A DNA stretch of 64,000 nt, from positions 4,059,237 through 4,123,236 of the forward strand of contig NC_088651.1 in the NCBI RefSeq assembly GCF_964019385.1. The letters run 5' to 3'. Under the pieces are notes generated by a model. That model searched no databases. It was not told the DNA's origin and worked only from the letters and a program-made list of their open reading frames with translations. Numbering within the stretch: position 1 is the first letter of the stretch; each line of letters opens with the position of its first letter. The translations under genes were made by a program, and so were the position numbers. Of this stretch, positions 44,229-53,050 are shown piece by piece. Source of the DNA: Sycon ciliatum (taxonomy: Eukaryota; Porifera; Calcarea; Leucosolenida; Sycettidae).

Positions 44229-45353
44229 TAGACCACACTTTTCGGGTGATCAGCAGCGCTGCATGCAGCATGAACCAGTGCACTGTGAACGGAACAACAC
44301 CGAACGCGAAGTACCGGTAGTTCTGATATAGTCGTTTGTTCGTCGCCTCTCCAGGTTTTGATCCACTTATTGGTTTGACTGAGGCGAATGCGGATTGTCA
44401 CACACTTTCTTTGGTTTGTCTCCCAAGATGAAGCCTCATGAACTCTGCTGCTTGTTGGTAGCTGACCAGACCGTGGGGGAAAGCGATACTGATAGCGATC
44501 AAGTGAAGACGACGAAATAGTAGATATTGTAATAATTAATTGAAAATATTTTGAGGTGCTCTGTTCGTCTGTCACCTACCGGCGTGGAGGCGATTTATTC
44601 CCTACAAATCAAAGACTACAATGAAGAATTGTCAGACACTGACGTCCGTCCCATGGCTTAGTCAAATGGTGTAAGAGTATCCGAAATAAGATGGATTGTT
44701 TGTGATCGTGTGGAACAAATTTGACAAGACCAGTAGAGCGTGAATGAGTACATCTACACGTACATGTAGAACCAATGACATTGAGTTAGTAGTAGGCTAA
44801 CTGCTGCAAAGATTTATCTTTCAGGTCTGTGAAAGAAGGAATTTTCCAAACATTGTACTAGAAACTAAAGTTTGCATTGAATGGCGATGCTCATTACTAT
44901 GCGTCTTTGTCATTTCGTTCAATGTTTCTATGACAACTCGTGTGCTGGACGAGCATTTGTTGTCATTGATTCAATTTCATTTACTCTCCATAGGCTATTG
45001 GATTATTTTCCTTACTCGGTCTTTTTATAACCAGTATCTATATGAGAGTGTGGTGTGTCTCTATGGTTGCCGATGTTCGGCACACCCGGTTCATGTAGCA
45101 TGTTGCAAATTAAGATGCTCTTGTTTGTTGCTGATAGAAAGATTGCCACTTCCCTAGTTTTTTTCACCAATATGCTTTTCTTTTGATAACTATAGCCACT
45201 TCCCCTTTTTAGACCTTATCTGGAAGGCCCATTCTTGCATATTCAAGCAGCAGCCAAGGGAGCTAGCTCTATTGGTTATGCTGGTAGAAGGACTAGGACT
45301 GGGTCCGACCCACCGTCCGAGGGGATCCACAAGATTTCCTGTGTATATGAGAT

Positions 45354-45400
45354 CCCCTCGTTTGAGGGGATTATGAGCCATAATCCCCTCAAACTAGGGG
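45354..45400. repeat. Strong hairpin, 22-bp arms
   Basis: CCCCTCGTTTGAGGGG plus ATTATG pairs with the inverse strand at 45379-45400 with one mismatch and a 3-base loop. Confidence 0.9.
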
Positions 45401-45436
45401 AAATATCCTTAGATCACCTGAAAAGGGTGATCTACA

Positions 45437-45610
45437 CAGTCAGAAAGTGCAATAACTAGGCACAAAACTGACAGAGTACTCGTACTGAGACATTCGACGT
45501 CCTGACACCTAGCTTCAACACATCTCCCCGTAGCGCTAACCATAACCTGGAACTGTCCGAGTTGGAAGGCTGCTGGTTAGCGCTACGGAGATTGTTGAAA
45601 TAAGTCGCTG
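45437..45610 (-). mobile_element. Family F, left piece of split copy
   Basis: Continues from cagtcagaaagtgcaataac to about cgtagcgctaacc, then folds back on itself (ggttagcgctacgg). Confidence 0.75.
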
Positions 45611-45771
45611 CGTTCAATTGCGGTCGGCGGATTTTATTAGTGACTCATGTGCGTTGTTCAGGAGTTGCAACTCCACATGCATGCATATAGTGCTGGCAAC
45701 TGAAATCCGACCCCCTAGGCGGGGTGGCATGCGCAAACACGTTTCGTGTTCTGGGTGTTGACATTAACACT

Positions 45772-46113
45772 ATGTACAGTACTAGTGCGGCAGACATTAC
45801 CATGCCAGGGATCGTGTTTACAAGTAGAGTTTACAGAACAGAAGAACAAGGACAATCAAGGCTTGTTTGCTGCGACTTGAAGTTTCATGCTCTCGCCATC
45901 ATCAGGCAACATGAAGGTTGGGTGCCGACCATGCCAGTATATATGCCCGGAGAAGGTATGAAAAGCTGTGAGAATGCAGCGGCTAGCGGTGTTATCTTAG
46001 GCAGGAGGCTGTGTGCAGAGGGTGTGGTTGTTGAACAGCGGCCCAGCGAGCTGAGAGATGTAGACCGCGCTCAACACACTACATGGTTGTACTCTGAAGT
46101 CGGTGGCTCGTGA
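45772..46113 (+). CDS. Hypothetical protein, 113 aa
   Basis: Open frame from an ATG reading MYSTSAADITMPGIVF, with LVCCDLKFHALAII and SGVILGRRLCAEGVVVEQ in the middle. It is not low complexity and not part of an identified repeat, which is mild support for a gene or gene fragment. No domain, promoter or splice evidence. Confidence 0.3.
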   Translation: MYSTSAADITMPGIVFTSRVYRTEEQGQSRLVCCDLKFHALAIIRQHEGWVPTMPVYMPGEGMKSCENAAASGVILGRRLCAEGVVVEQRPSELRDVDRAQHTTWLYSEVGGS

Positions 46114-47279
46114 GGAAGTCATGTTGCACATCCCGACCCAAGGCACACGTCAAAACCCTTAGTTGACTATTGGTTTAACATTATCAGCCTTTTCGCTGGA
46201 CATCGGCAAGCAAGCTTGACTAGTCTTTGCTTAGGCCAAATGAAATGAAGAATGAGGAACGACCGGGGTCAATGAGGTGCTAGAACGCACGCAACTGCAG
46301 AATAGGCAACAAAGAAGAATTATGACTGTGGAGAACTGTGCGATACGAGTTTTACGACACAAATATGGGTAAGAGAAATATTTCTCACTACGCGAAGACT
46401 CGACTAGAACCATACATCTCCACAACACTCTCGAAACGGTCTCTGGGAAAAATCAAACTTTGAAAATAATAATAATTATGACCCTTATTTTCGGGCAAGC
46501 TTCAGGTATTCTTCGTATCTTGTTCATAGATTGGTGTAGCCAAAGGTTTATGTACTCTTGGTGTAGCCCAGACACCTTTTGCAGAGTGTTGTGCCGTTGC
46601 ATGGATTATTTTTGCTTTGTTTTTGTTTACTTGAAGTACTGCCATGGCTGGCTACCGCCCCCCCCCCCCCCTCCCTCCATATTGGCCTATATTCTCTGGC
46701 CACGGGAAGGTGAAATAAATAAATAAGAGAAAATTCGTTCCTAGAAAAATTCGTCGTAACGTCACCTTCATGCCTGTCGAACAGGTTCGATTGCCTCATA
46801 ACAAGACAAAACAAGAGTCCACGGTCTACGAATTTGCTCGGATGGCCCAATGTCCGCTCTCATCAACTTTCCTTGACGTTATGTTTGAATACACGATTTT
46901 TCTGGATTAATTTCTTTCTAGCTAGTTCTATCAGTGAGGGCTGCATTCCACCAATATGTGTGGATTTACAGGAAGGGTGAGTTTCCAAGTCTGAAGAAAA
47001 TGCTGGACAGTCGCTCCTTGGACGATGCCTACACAATGATTTAGCGAAAGAGCATGGCTGGCCACATGCAGTCGTGTTTCAAATGGCAAATGTTCAATCG
47101 CGGATCAAACACGTCTGAGTCATAGAAACGTTGTCACAGTTCACTGTAGCTTGCATAGTAGATACGTACGTACTCATGATACGACAAAATAATTATGTTG
47201 AAACCCCCAGGGTCTGGGTGTCTACTAGACTACGGAGAGGATAGATATAATTATTCCTGAGATTGAATATGTGAATGTT
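46114..47279. other. No gene; LINE tail at 46600-46727
   Basis: 46600-46727 (ccatggctggctaccg, a C-run, atattggcc and aataaataaata) matches the block at 3650-3785, a LINE 3' end. Otherwise no feature is recognised. Confidence 0.5.
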
Positions 47280-47289
47280 GTACAATATG

Positions 47290-47489
47290 CTCGTATTGGT
47301 GTTATACCGGATACGGGCGGATTGGAGGTGGCGACATGGCATACATGTAGGTAATGGTGCTACGCTTCGCTGCGTCCAGTGTGATCAAACGGCTCTCTTA
47401 CTTTCTGCCGTGTTCCCAATTTTCACTAATTCCGAGTTCCAAACTGACCTCATTTTCAATTTCAATTTCATCTTCTTTACAATAAAAGA
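47290..47489 (+). promoter_or_regulatory. Promoter region of intronless kinase 3
   Basis: Diverged match to the promoters at 15.6 and 42.7 kb: ggatacggg, gacatggcatacat, gtgtgatcaaacggctctct, then a CT/T-rich leader. A clear TATA word is not kept. Confidence 0.45.
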
Positions 47490-48599
47490 ATGGCTGAGGC
47501 TCCAACCAGTCCATCGGCCCACGCATCTGCGCTGCCAGAGCCATTAGCAGTGGCGGAAGCGCAGAGGATGGCCCCATTTCAGCAGGTTCCGGTGCATCCA
47601 CGCAACTATTCGGACAATTATGGGTTCCAGCTGGACTTGCATCTCCAAAAACAAGAAACGTATATTCCCGTGATGTGGACAACGTCCGTAGAAGATTCAT
47701 TCCCGGTGAAGGAAATACTGTTCGAGACTATCAAGGTAAAAGTGCTCCGCATCAAGGCCAAAGATAGGGATCACCCGGACACTGTCATGAAGATGGGAAA
47801 ATTCACAAACTCGGAAGAACACCGCCAGAGAAGGTTTCTGACTGAGATGGCAGTGCACCGGTACGCCTCGCGGGGTTGTCCCTACATCGCAGAGATACAT
47901 AACACGCTGTATCTCTTCCAGCGAAATAGCTGCTATGGGTTTCAGATGGAGTATCTCAGCGACGGTGCCCTTCAAATCGCTACTCTTGAAAGGTATTCGT
48001 ATTCGGAGCGGGTCGGAATTTGCACGGATGTGGCCAAGGGCCTCAAGCATATTCATTCGCTGCACCTTGTTCATGGCGACATCAAGCTGGACAATATTGT
48101 AGTAAGCGTTCGGCCAGACTTAAAGTATGTGGGCAAGATCATCGACTTCGGAGCCGCTAAAGTCATGGGTCGACTAATACCATCTAACATCCCCTTTGGG
48201 AACACTTGGCCGTATACCTGCCCGGAGATTGCGGGTCCCCAGACACCAACGGTAGCTCTTGAAGCATCCGCCGACGGATGGTCCTTTGGTCTTGTGGCTT
48301 TACAGACGTTGGCCCAAAACGAAGGTATCCCTTGGGCTACGGCTAACAACACGGACGAGGATTTCCGATACTTTCGTGATCATGTGGACAACAGCTCTGA
48401 GAGATCATTTAGCAGGGACCCAGTTCAGCTACCGTTTACGAAAGTGGCAGCATTCAAAGTCCTCCGTCCGTTCGTTAACCTCTTGGTCACAAATCTCCTG
48501 CGACTGAATCCACAGCACCGATTCAAAATGGATCGTGTTATCGAGGAGTTGGAACATGAACTCACAAAAGCAAATTATTCTTACGCTACTGAGGTTTAG
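47490..48599 (+). CDS. Intronless non-RD protein kinase 3
   Basis: 369 residues, one exon. It shares order and motifs with the other family members at lower identity. The leader is Pro/Ala-rich; Lys101 (TVMK), Glu119, catalytic loop HGDIKLDN (Asp197, Lys199, Asn202), Asp219-Phe-Gly, CPEI, then a helix F in which GWSFG follows SAD. Gly takes the Arg position of HRD. All catalytic residues are present. The substrate is unknown. Confidence 0.85.
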   Translation: MAEAPTSPSAHASALPEPLAVAEAQRMAPFQQVPVHPRNYSDNYGFQLDLHLQKQETYIPVMWTTSVEDSFPVKEILFETIKVKVLRIKAKDRDHPDTVMKMGKFTNSEEHRQRRFLTEMAVHRYASRGCPYIAEIHNTLYLFQRNSCYGFQMEYLSDGALQIATLERYSYSERVGICTDVAKGLKHIHSLHLVHGDIKLDNIVVSVRPDLKYVGKIIDFGAAKVMGRLIPSNIPFGNTWPYTCPEIAGPQTPTVALEASADGWSFGLVALQTLAQNEGIPWATANNTDEDFRYFRDHVDNSSERSFSRDPVQLPFTKVAAFKVLRPFVNLLVTNLLRLNPQHRFKMDRVIEELEHELTKANYSYATEV

Positions 48600-48660
48600 A
48601 AGGTTATTCGAGCATTTAAGATTCCAAAAAAGCGTGCTTTCAGAATTTGTATTGTTTTGT

Positions 48661-48666
48661 ATTAAA
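48661..48666 (+). terminator. Likely poly(A) signal of kinase 3
   Basis: ATTAAA 62 bases after the stop codon. Confidence 0.45.
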
Positions 48667-48789
48667 GGATTTCCCAAAGGCTTTGGGCCTCTCGAGAGGA
48701 TCTCCTGCAAGAAGTATGAAATGACAATTTTATGTAAAGGGAGCAGTTAATCGAGGATAGGCGAAGGTGTGCTGTCGCCATTAAAGCCC

Positions 48790-48938
48790 TCTCTCAAATA
48801 GTACCCTCTCTCAAATAGTACCCTCTCTCGAATAGCGGCCTCTCTCGAATAGTGCCCTTTCTCAAATAGTACCCTCTCTCAAATAGTGCCCTCTCTCAAA
48901 TAGTGCCTTCTCTCGAATAGTGCCCTCTCCCAAATAAA
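48790..48938. repeat. 17-bp minisatellite
   Basis: About nine units of ccctctctcaaatagta and variants. Confidence 0.9.
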
Positions 48939-48981
48939 AGTGAAAGCCAAAGCGAGTGTGGGCAGCAGGAAGGCTGCGAGC

Positions 48982-49488
48982 TAGGCATCAGCGGGTAATG
49001 CTAGTAAATTCAGCCGATTATGCTTTTACAGAATGCCAGCAAAAACAGGACATAATGCTCGTTTTAATACTTTTTATGCTAGTTTAGGGCGTTTTATGCT
49101 AGTTTAGGGCGTTTTATGCTAGCAATATATTATGACCAAATACAGCAAACAAATCGCAGAAGAGTGCGCGAAAACCTCTGTTTCCAAAGTAGGTATAAAT
49201 ATATGCGCGGAAAGTTGATCGATCAGTAGTAGACTACTTCTACTCGACCAAAGGCAACATCGTTGTACGCAATGGTATAGTTTGCGTTGGGATGGTCATG
49301 TGGCATGTACCGGTATAGGCATTTGATCAGGGAGTACTGTATTCTACGACTCTCTGGCCATGATATGCTGAAAATCGCGAATTATGCTAGTTTCTCCAAA
49401 AAAATGCCTCCACATGCCGGGGCCATGCCCCCTCTTTGCGAACACCCCCATTATGCTAGTCTACACTAGTATTACCCGCTGATGCCTA
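48982..49488. mobile_element. hAT-type non-autonomous element, 507 bp
   Basis: Ends TAGGCATCAGCGGGTAAT and its inverse, with target duplications CTGCGAGC and CTGAGAGC (one difference). Inside is a 20-bp repeat ttttatgctagtttagggcg. No protein. Confidence 0.8.
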
Positions 49489-49769
49489 CTGAGAGCAGAG
49501 GTGGCCGATCAACGGGTCGCCGCAATTGTGTGGGTAGCAAAGAACTGCTAGTGTTGAACACGAAATACGGATAACATGTAACGTGTTGATCCTTTCTTTC
49601 AATAATATCATTATTATAATACAGAACTATAGCGATGAATAAAGTGTTCCGGAAGGTTTTCTTTCCACAATTTTGGATTGGATTGGATTTTTATAGAGGT
49701 GAGTGCGCAGCTTACTCTATTTATTGCGTTGATTACATTTCTATCTCCACGTAAGCTTAATAATAATAA

Positions 49770-50362
49770 TAATAATAGTAGAAAGGAAAAGGACATATGG
49801 AAACGAGCTAAGAGTAACTCTCCACCACTGTAACTAGATATATTATACAGTCAGAAAGTGCAAAAAAAACTAGGCACAAAACTGACAGAGTACTGAGACA
49901 TTCGACGTCCTGACACCTAGCTTCAACACATCTCCGTAGCGCTAACCGACAGCCTTCCAACTTGGAAGGTTCAAGGATAGGGAAAGACCAAAGAGGGGAA
50001 GGCAAGCGCAACGAAAACGAGCACAAGCTACAATCCCAACGGAACAAAGAATGTCGATTGTCACTGGACGATGACGAGACCAGTAGGCGATTTGACAAAG
50101 CGGTTTAACTACGCCTTCCCCTCTTTGGTCTTTCCATAACCTTGAACCTTCCAAGTTGGAAGGCTGTCGGTTAGCGCTACGGAGATGTGTTGAGGCTAGG
50201 TGTCAGGACGTCGAATGTCTCAGAACTCTGTCAGTTTTGTGCCTAGTTTTTTGCACTTTCTGACTGTATAATAGTTACAGTGGTGGAGAGTTACTCTTAA
50301 CTCGTTTCCATATGTCCTTTTCCTTTCTACTTTTATTATTGGCTCAATACCCGAGTTTCAAA
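49770..50362. mobile_element. Family F foldback, 240-bp arms
   Basis: 49770-50003 is the inverse of 50114-50362 apart from small differences; the 110-base loop continues the antisense unit. This copy joins two F copies in inverted orientation. 49489-49769 shows nothing recognisable. Confidence 0.85.
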
Positions 50363-50442
50363 TAATAATAATAATAATAATAGAAATTCGACGAGGAGAC
50401 AATAATTTTAATATGGCAATAAGTAGGACGAGCTGAAGTGAC

Positions 50443-51039
50443 ATGTGGACTACTTTATCAACACCAGCTTCACATCCAACAACAACACCAGGTTCACATT
50501 CAACAACAACAACAACAACTAATCCACAAAACAAAGCAGCAAATGACAGACCACGGAGATCTACAGCAGATTACAACCGGACCTATGAATTCACGGTAAA
50601 AATACAAAGGAAGCAATCGGAAAGGACGACGACTGACATGAAGGCAACGGCATTCACGGTTGGCGTGGGTGGTGAAGGTGAGACGCAGGACGATGCAAGT
50701 GAGGAGGAGAGTCGAACCGCTGTGGATGACGGAGCAGGTTCTGATTCGGACAGTGAGGGAGAAGGTGAGCTGAGTGAGGGTGAGAGTGAGTGTGAGGGTG
50801 TGCGCGTGAGTCGAGATTGTGTGCGTCCGTCTCGTAATAAGTCTTCAGTATACAATCATTTGGTTTCTAGTACTGACTGTTGTCGTACTCATTCTGATTC
50901 CTGTTTTTCTGTTTTGTGCCGTGCTCGTCATGGTTATCTTTTGCAGTTACAAGTTTTGGAAGCTGTTTGTCAGCGCATTCATAAGCCGAATTTGTGTGTC
51001 CAGAAAGATAGTGTTATTACCCTAAAATTGTTCAAATAA
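50443..51039 (+). CDS. Penelope-like GIY-YIG C-terminal protein, A
   Basis: 198 residues. A Thr/Pro-rich start inside the inverted repeat, a basic stretch and an acidic Ser/Glu region (about residues 85-125) lead to KSSVYNHLVSSTDC, FSVLCRA, LQLQVLEAVCQRIHKPNLC and TLKLF at the end. In Penelope-like elements the C-terminal half of the GIY-YIG nuclease domain has this pattern (S-A-hydrophobic-x-H-L-x3-C, EA, KPxLxxQ, LxLF). The GIY and YIG motifs themselves are absent, so nuclease activity is doubtful. The same C-terminus occurs at 52530-52703 and 62105-62509. Confidence 0.65.
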   Translation: MWTTLSTPASHPTTTPGSHSTTTTTTNPQNKAANDRPRRSTADYNRTYEFTVKIQRKQSERTTTDMKATAFTVGVGGEGETQDDASEEESRTAVDDGAGSDSDSEGEGELSEGESECEGVRVSRDCVRPSRNKSSVYNHLVSSTDCCRTHSDSCFSVLCRARHGYLLQLQVLEAVCQRIHKPNLCVQKDSVITLKLFK

Positions 51040-51314
51040 TGTTCTTTTGTGTAGTGTGGCAACGTTGTTGCCACTTGTGTCACATTCTTGTTTATTATTG
51101 TTATTATTATCATTCGTTCTCACTTTTTTTGTTTTTTTTTGTTTTTGTTGCTGATACACACTTGTCACGCTTAGTTCTTACTTGTATACCCTTGTGTTCT
51201 ACACACTTTTGTGAGAAATCGCACCTCGATATTCCAGTGCTGTCATTGTATCGTGTCACCCTACCTTGATTGCTATATGATTTCCTTTGTTCTCATTTTG
51301 TTCTTTAGTACAAC

Positions 51315-51358
51315 GGTGATTCCTGAAGAGTGTTGTACGAAAACTTGTTCGAATCATC
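51315..51358 (+). ncRNA. Hammerhead ribozyme, element A
   Basis: Parts in order: stem I GGTGATTC, core CTGAAGA (CUGANGA form), stem II GTG-TTG-TAC (3 bp, one G-U), GAAA, stem III AC-TT-GT, cleavage site TC, stem I GAATCATC (8 bp with the first strand, one G-U pair). Every conserved core position is present. It lies in the 3' region after the ORF. Confidence 0.8.
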
Positions 51359-51578
51359 TTTTTTTCCATTGCCCTTTTTCTTCTTACATGTATTTTATTT
51401 ACCCTTTAGATTGTTTCTTGCATCGTCTCCATCGCTTACATTGTTAATAAAGTAGTCCACATGTCACTTCAGCTCGTCCTACTTATTGCCATATTAAAAT
51501 AATAATAGACTTAATAATAAAGGTTTGAGCACTATATAAGTGGTGCTCTTCAGGCACAATCTTCCTCGGCCTACTCAA

Positions 51579-51624
51579 GCTCAACTGATGAGGGGTGAAT
51601 TCCCCGAAACACTGTGTATTGAGC
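51579..51624 (+). ncRNA. Hammerhead ribozyme, retrozyme copy 1
   Basis: Stem I GCTCAA, core CTGATGA, stem II GGGG-TGAATT-CCCC, GAAA, stem III CA-CTG-TG, cleavage site TA (cut after 51618), stem I TTGAGC. All core bases match consensus and all stems pair. Confidence 0.9.
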
Positions 51625-52055
51625 AGGGAGTGGTGCTTTCTTGCAGGTTTGCCGAGTCAAAGGTTCGATGGACTTCTCGTGTGCTCTGGATGGCAGTCGT
51701 GAGTCAGTCAAGTGTCAAGTAAAGTCGGCGGAATAGCGCGAGCTCCGGTGTGGGGAGCAAACCTTTCTTACAAATCATCGCCGAAGTCGCAACCACTACT
51801 TCGTACTGTTGTGCCCAGCGCGGGCTTGCGACTAGTTGGTTTGGAGGTGACAGCGTTGCGAATGACCGAGGGTCCTCGACGTCTGTCTCACCGTCCAGGA
51901 GCGACACTGACTCACGCTGCTATCTGGTGTTCACGAGGTGTTTATCGCGCTGGAAGCGGAGCGTCTCTGTAAGTTTGTATCTCTGGTGATGTTTGTGCCT
52001 GGAGAGCACTATATAAGTGGTGCTCTTCAGGCACAATCTTCCTCGGCCTACTCAA

Positions 52056-52101
52056 GCTCAACTGATGAGGGGTGAATTCCCCGAAACACTGTGTATTCAG
52101 C
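52056..52101 (+). ncRNA. Hammerhead ribozyme, retrozyme copy 2
   Basis: As copy 1, 477 bases downstream, but the second stem I strand reads TTCAGC, giving one C-C mismatch in stem I. Confidence 0.8.
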
Positions 52102-52529
52102 AGGGAGTGGTGCTTTCTTGCAGGTTTGCCGAGTCGAAGGTTCGATGGACTTCTCGTGTGCTCTGGATGGCAGTCGTGAGTCAGTCAAGTGTCAAGTAAA
52201 GTCGGCGGAATAGCGCGAGCTCCGGTGTGGGGAGCAAACCTTTCTTACAAATCATCGCCGAAGTCGCAACCACTACTTCAGACTTAATAATGCAATGAAT
52301 ATAACTAAATGCGCACTCATATCACAACCATGGGGACGAATAATGTATTCCAGAACGTTTTCTTGCCACAATTATCAATGGAATTCGTGACTAAAGAGAA
52401 TGATGAAACTACAATAGGATTTATACACTTGGAGTGATACAGCGAGGATACAAGCATAGTAAGAAAAATAGCACAACCCTAGGAACAATTTGCACAGGTA
52501 ATAAACTATAGGTGAGTTGAGAAATGATA

Positions 52530-52703
52530 CTGTTGTCTAACCCCGTGTGTCGTGAAAGTTATGATGATTCTTGGTTCAATATTGTTCGTTCTGCAAGTGG
52601 TTTAAAGCAGGTGAAAGTTCTAGAAGCAGTTTACATTCGCATTCGTGATCAAAATCTTTGTAAACAAAAAGAAAATGTCACCGCACTTACGCTATTTCAG
52701 TAA
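52530..52703 (+). pseudogene. Penelope-like GIY-YIG C-terminal fragment, B
   Basis: Reads LLSNPVCRESYDDSWFNIV then LKQVKVLEAVYIRIRDQ, LCKQKENVTALTLF and a stop. The N-terminal part present in A and D is missing because the left arm takes its place. Confidence 0.7.
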
Positions 52704-52911
52704 ATTCGCACTCACACACACTTTCACATGCATGTCCATTGTCACGCTGCACTTGCTGAATTTCCTATCATTTCTCACCTCACCTATAGTTTATTACCTG
52801 TGCAAATTGTTCCTAGGTTTGTGCTATTTTTCTTACTATGCTTGTATCCTCGCTGTTTCATTCCAAGTGTATAAATCCTATTGTAGTTTCAGCATTCTCT
52901 TTAGTCACGAA

Positions 52912-52947
52912 TTCCATTGATAATTGTGGCAAGAAAACGTTCTGGAA
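52912..52947 (+). ncRNA. Decayed hammerhead motif, element B
   Basis: TTCCA, TTGATAA (two changes from CTGATGA), stem II TTG-TGG-CAA, GAAA, ACGT, TC, TGGAA. Probably inactive. The inverse copy lies in the left arm near 52350. Confidence 0.4.
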
Positions 52948-53050
52948 TACATTATTCGTCCCCATGGTTGTGATATGAGTGCGCATTTAGTTATAATTGC
53001 ATTATAGTTTTATTCATTGCATTTGTAAGATTATTGTCTCCACGTCGCCT

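Larger units (their letters stand above)
44117..45436. mobile_element. 1.3-kb insertion splitting family F
   Basis: Intact F copies read attatacagtcag across this site; here 1320 bases separate attata from cagtcag. The insert starts with a palindromic segment (44120-44228) and ends with a strong hairpin (45354-45400). Its ends TGTATAGG and GATCTACA are weakly inverse. No transposase is recognised. The minus-strand frame across 44093-44575 has no known domain. Confidence 0.7.
50378..51507 (+). mobile_element. Penelope-like non-autonomous element A
   Basis: Starts with cgacgaggagacaata. Inverted repeats of 58 bp (50405-50462, 51443-51500) border an ORF and a 3' region with a good hammerhead. 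No reverse transcriptase is present. The assignment to Penelope-like elements rests on the ORF's C-terminal pattern and the ribozyme. Confidence 0.7.
51519..52280 (+). mobile_element. Retrozyme-like element, 1.6 units of 477 bp
   Basis: A 477-bp unit (51527-52003) followed by a partial second unit (52004-52280), each with a hammerhead. Flanked by the 11-bp direct repeat gacttaataat (51508-51518, 52281-52291), a target duplication showing insertion between elements A and B. The unit starts gagcactatataagtggtgc, with a TATA-like word. No protein. Tandem hammerhead units with no ORF fit retrozymes, which are copied from circular RNA with borrowed reverse transcriptase. Confidence 0.85.
52281..53050 (+). 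mobile_element. Penelope-like foldback element B
   Basis: Arms of about 240 bp (52286-52530 and 52767-53010) enclose the C-terminal 57 codons of the Penelope-like protein. The right end carries the inverse of ggcgacgtggagacaata. Degenerate hammerhead motifs lie in both arms. Confidence 0.75.

Noticed and set aside
48790-48938. A CRISPR array
   Set aside because: Regular 17-bp units without spacers in a eukaryotic sequence; it is a minisatellite.
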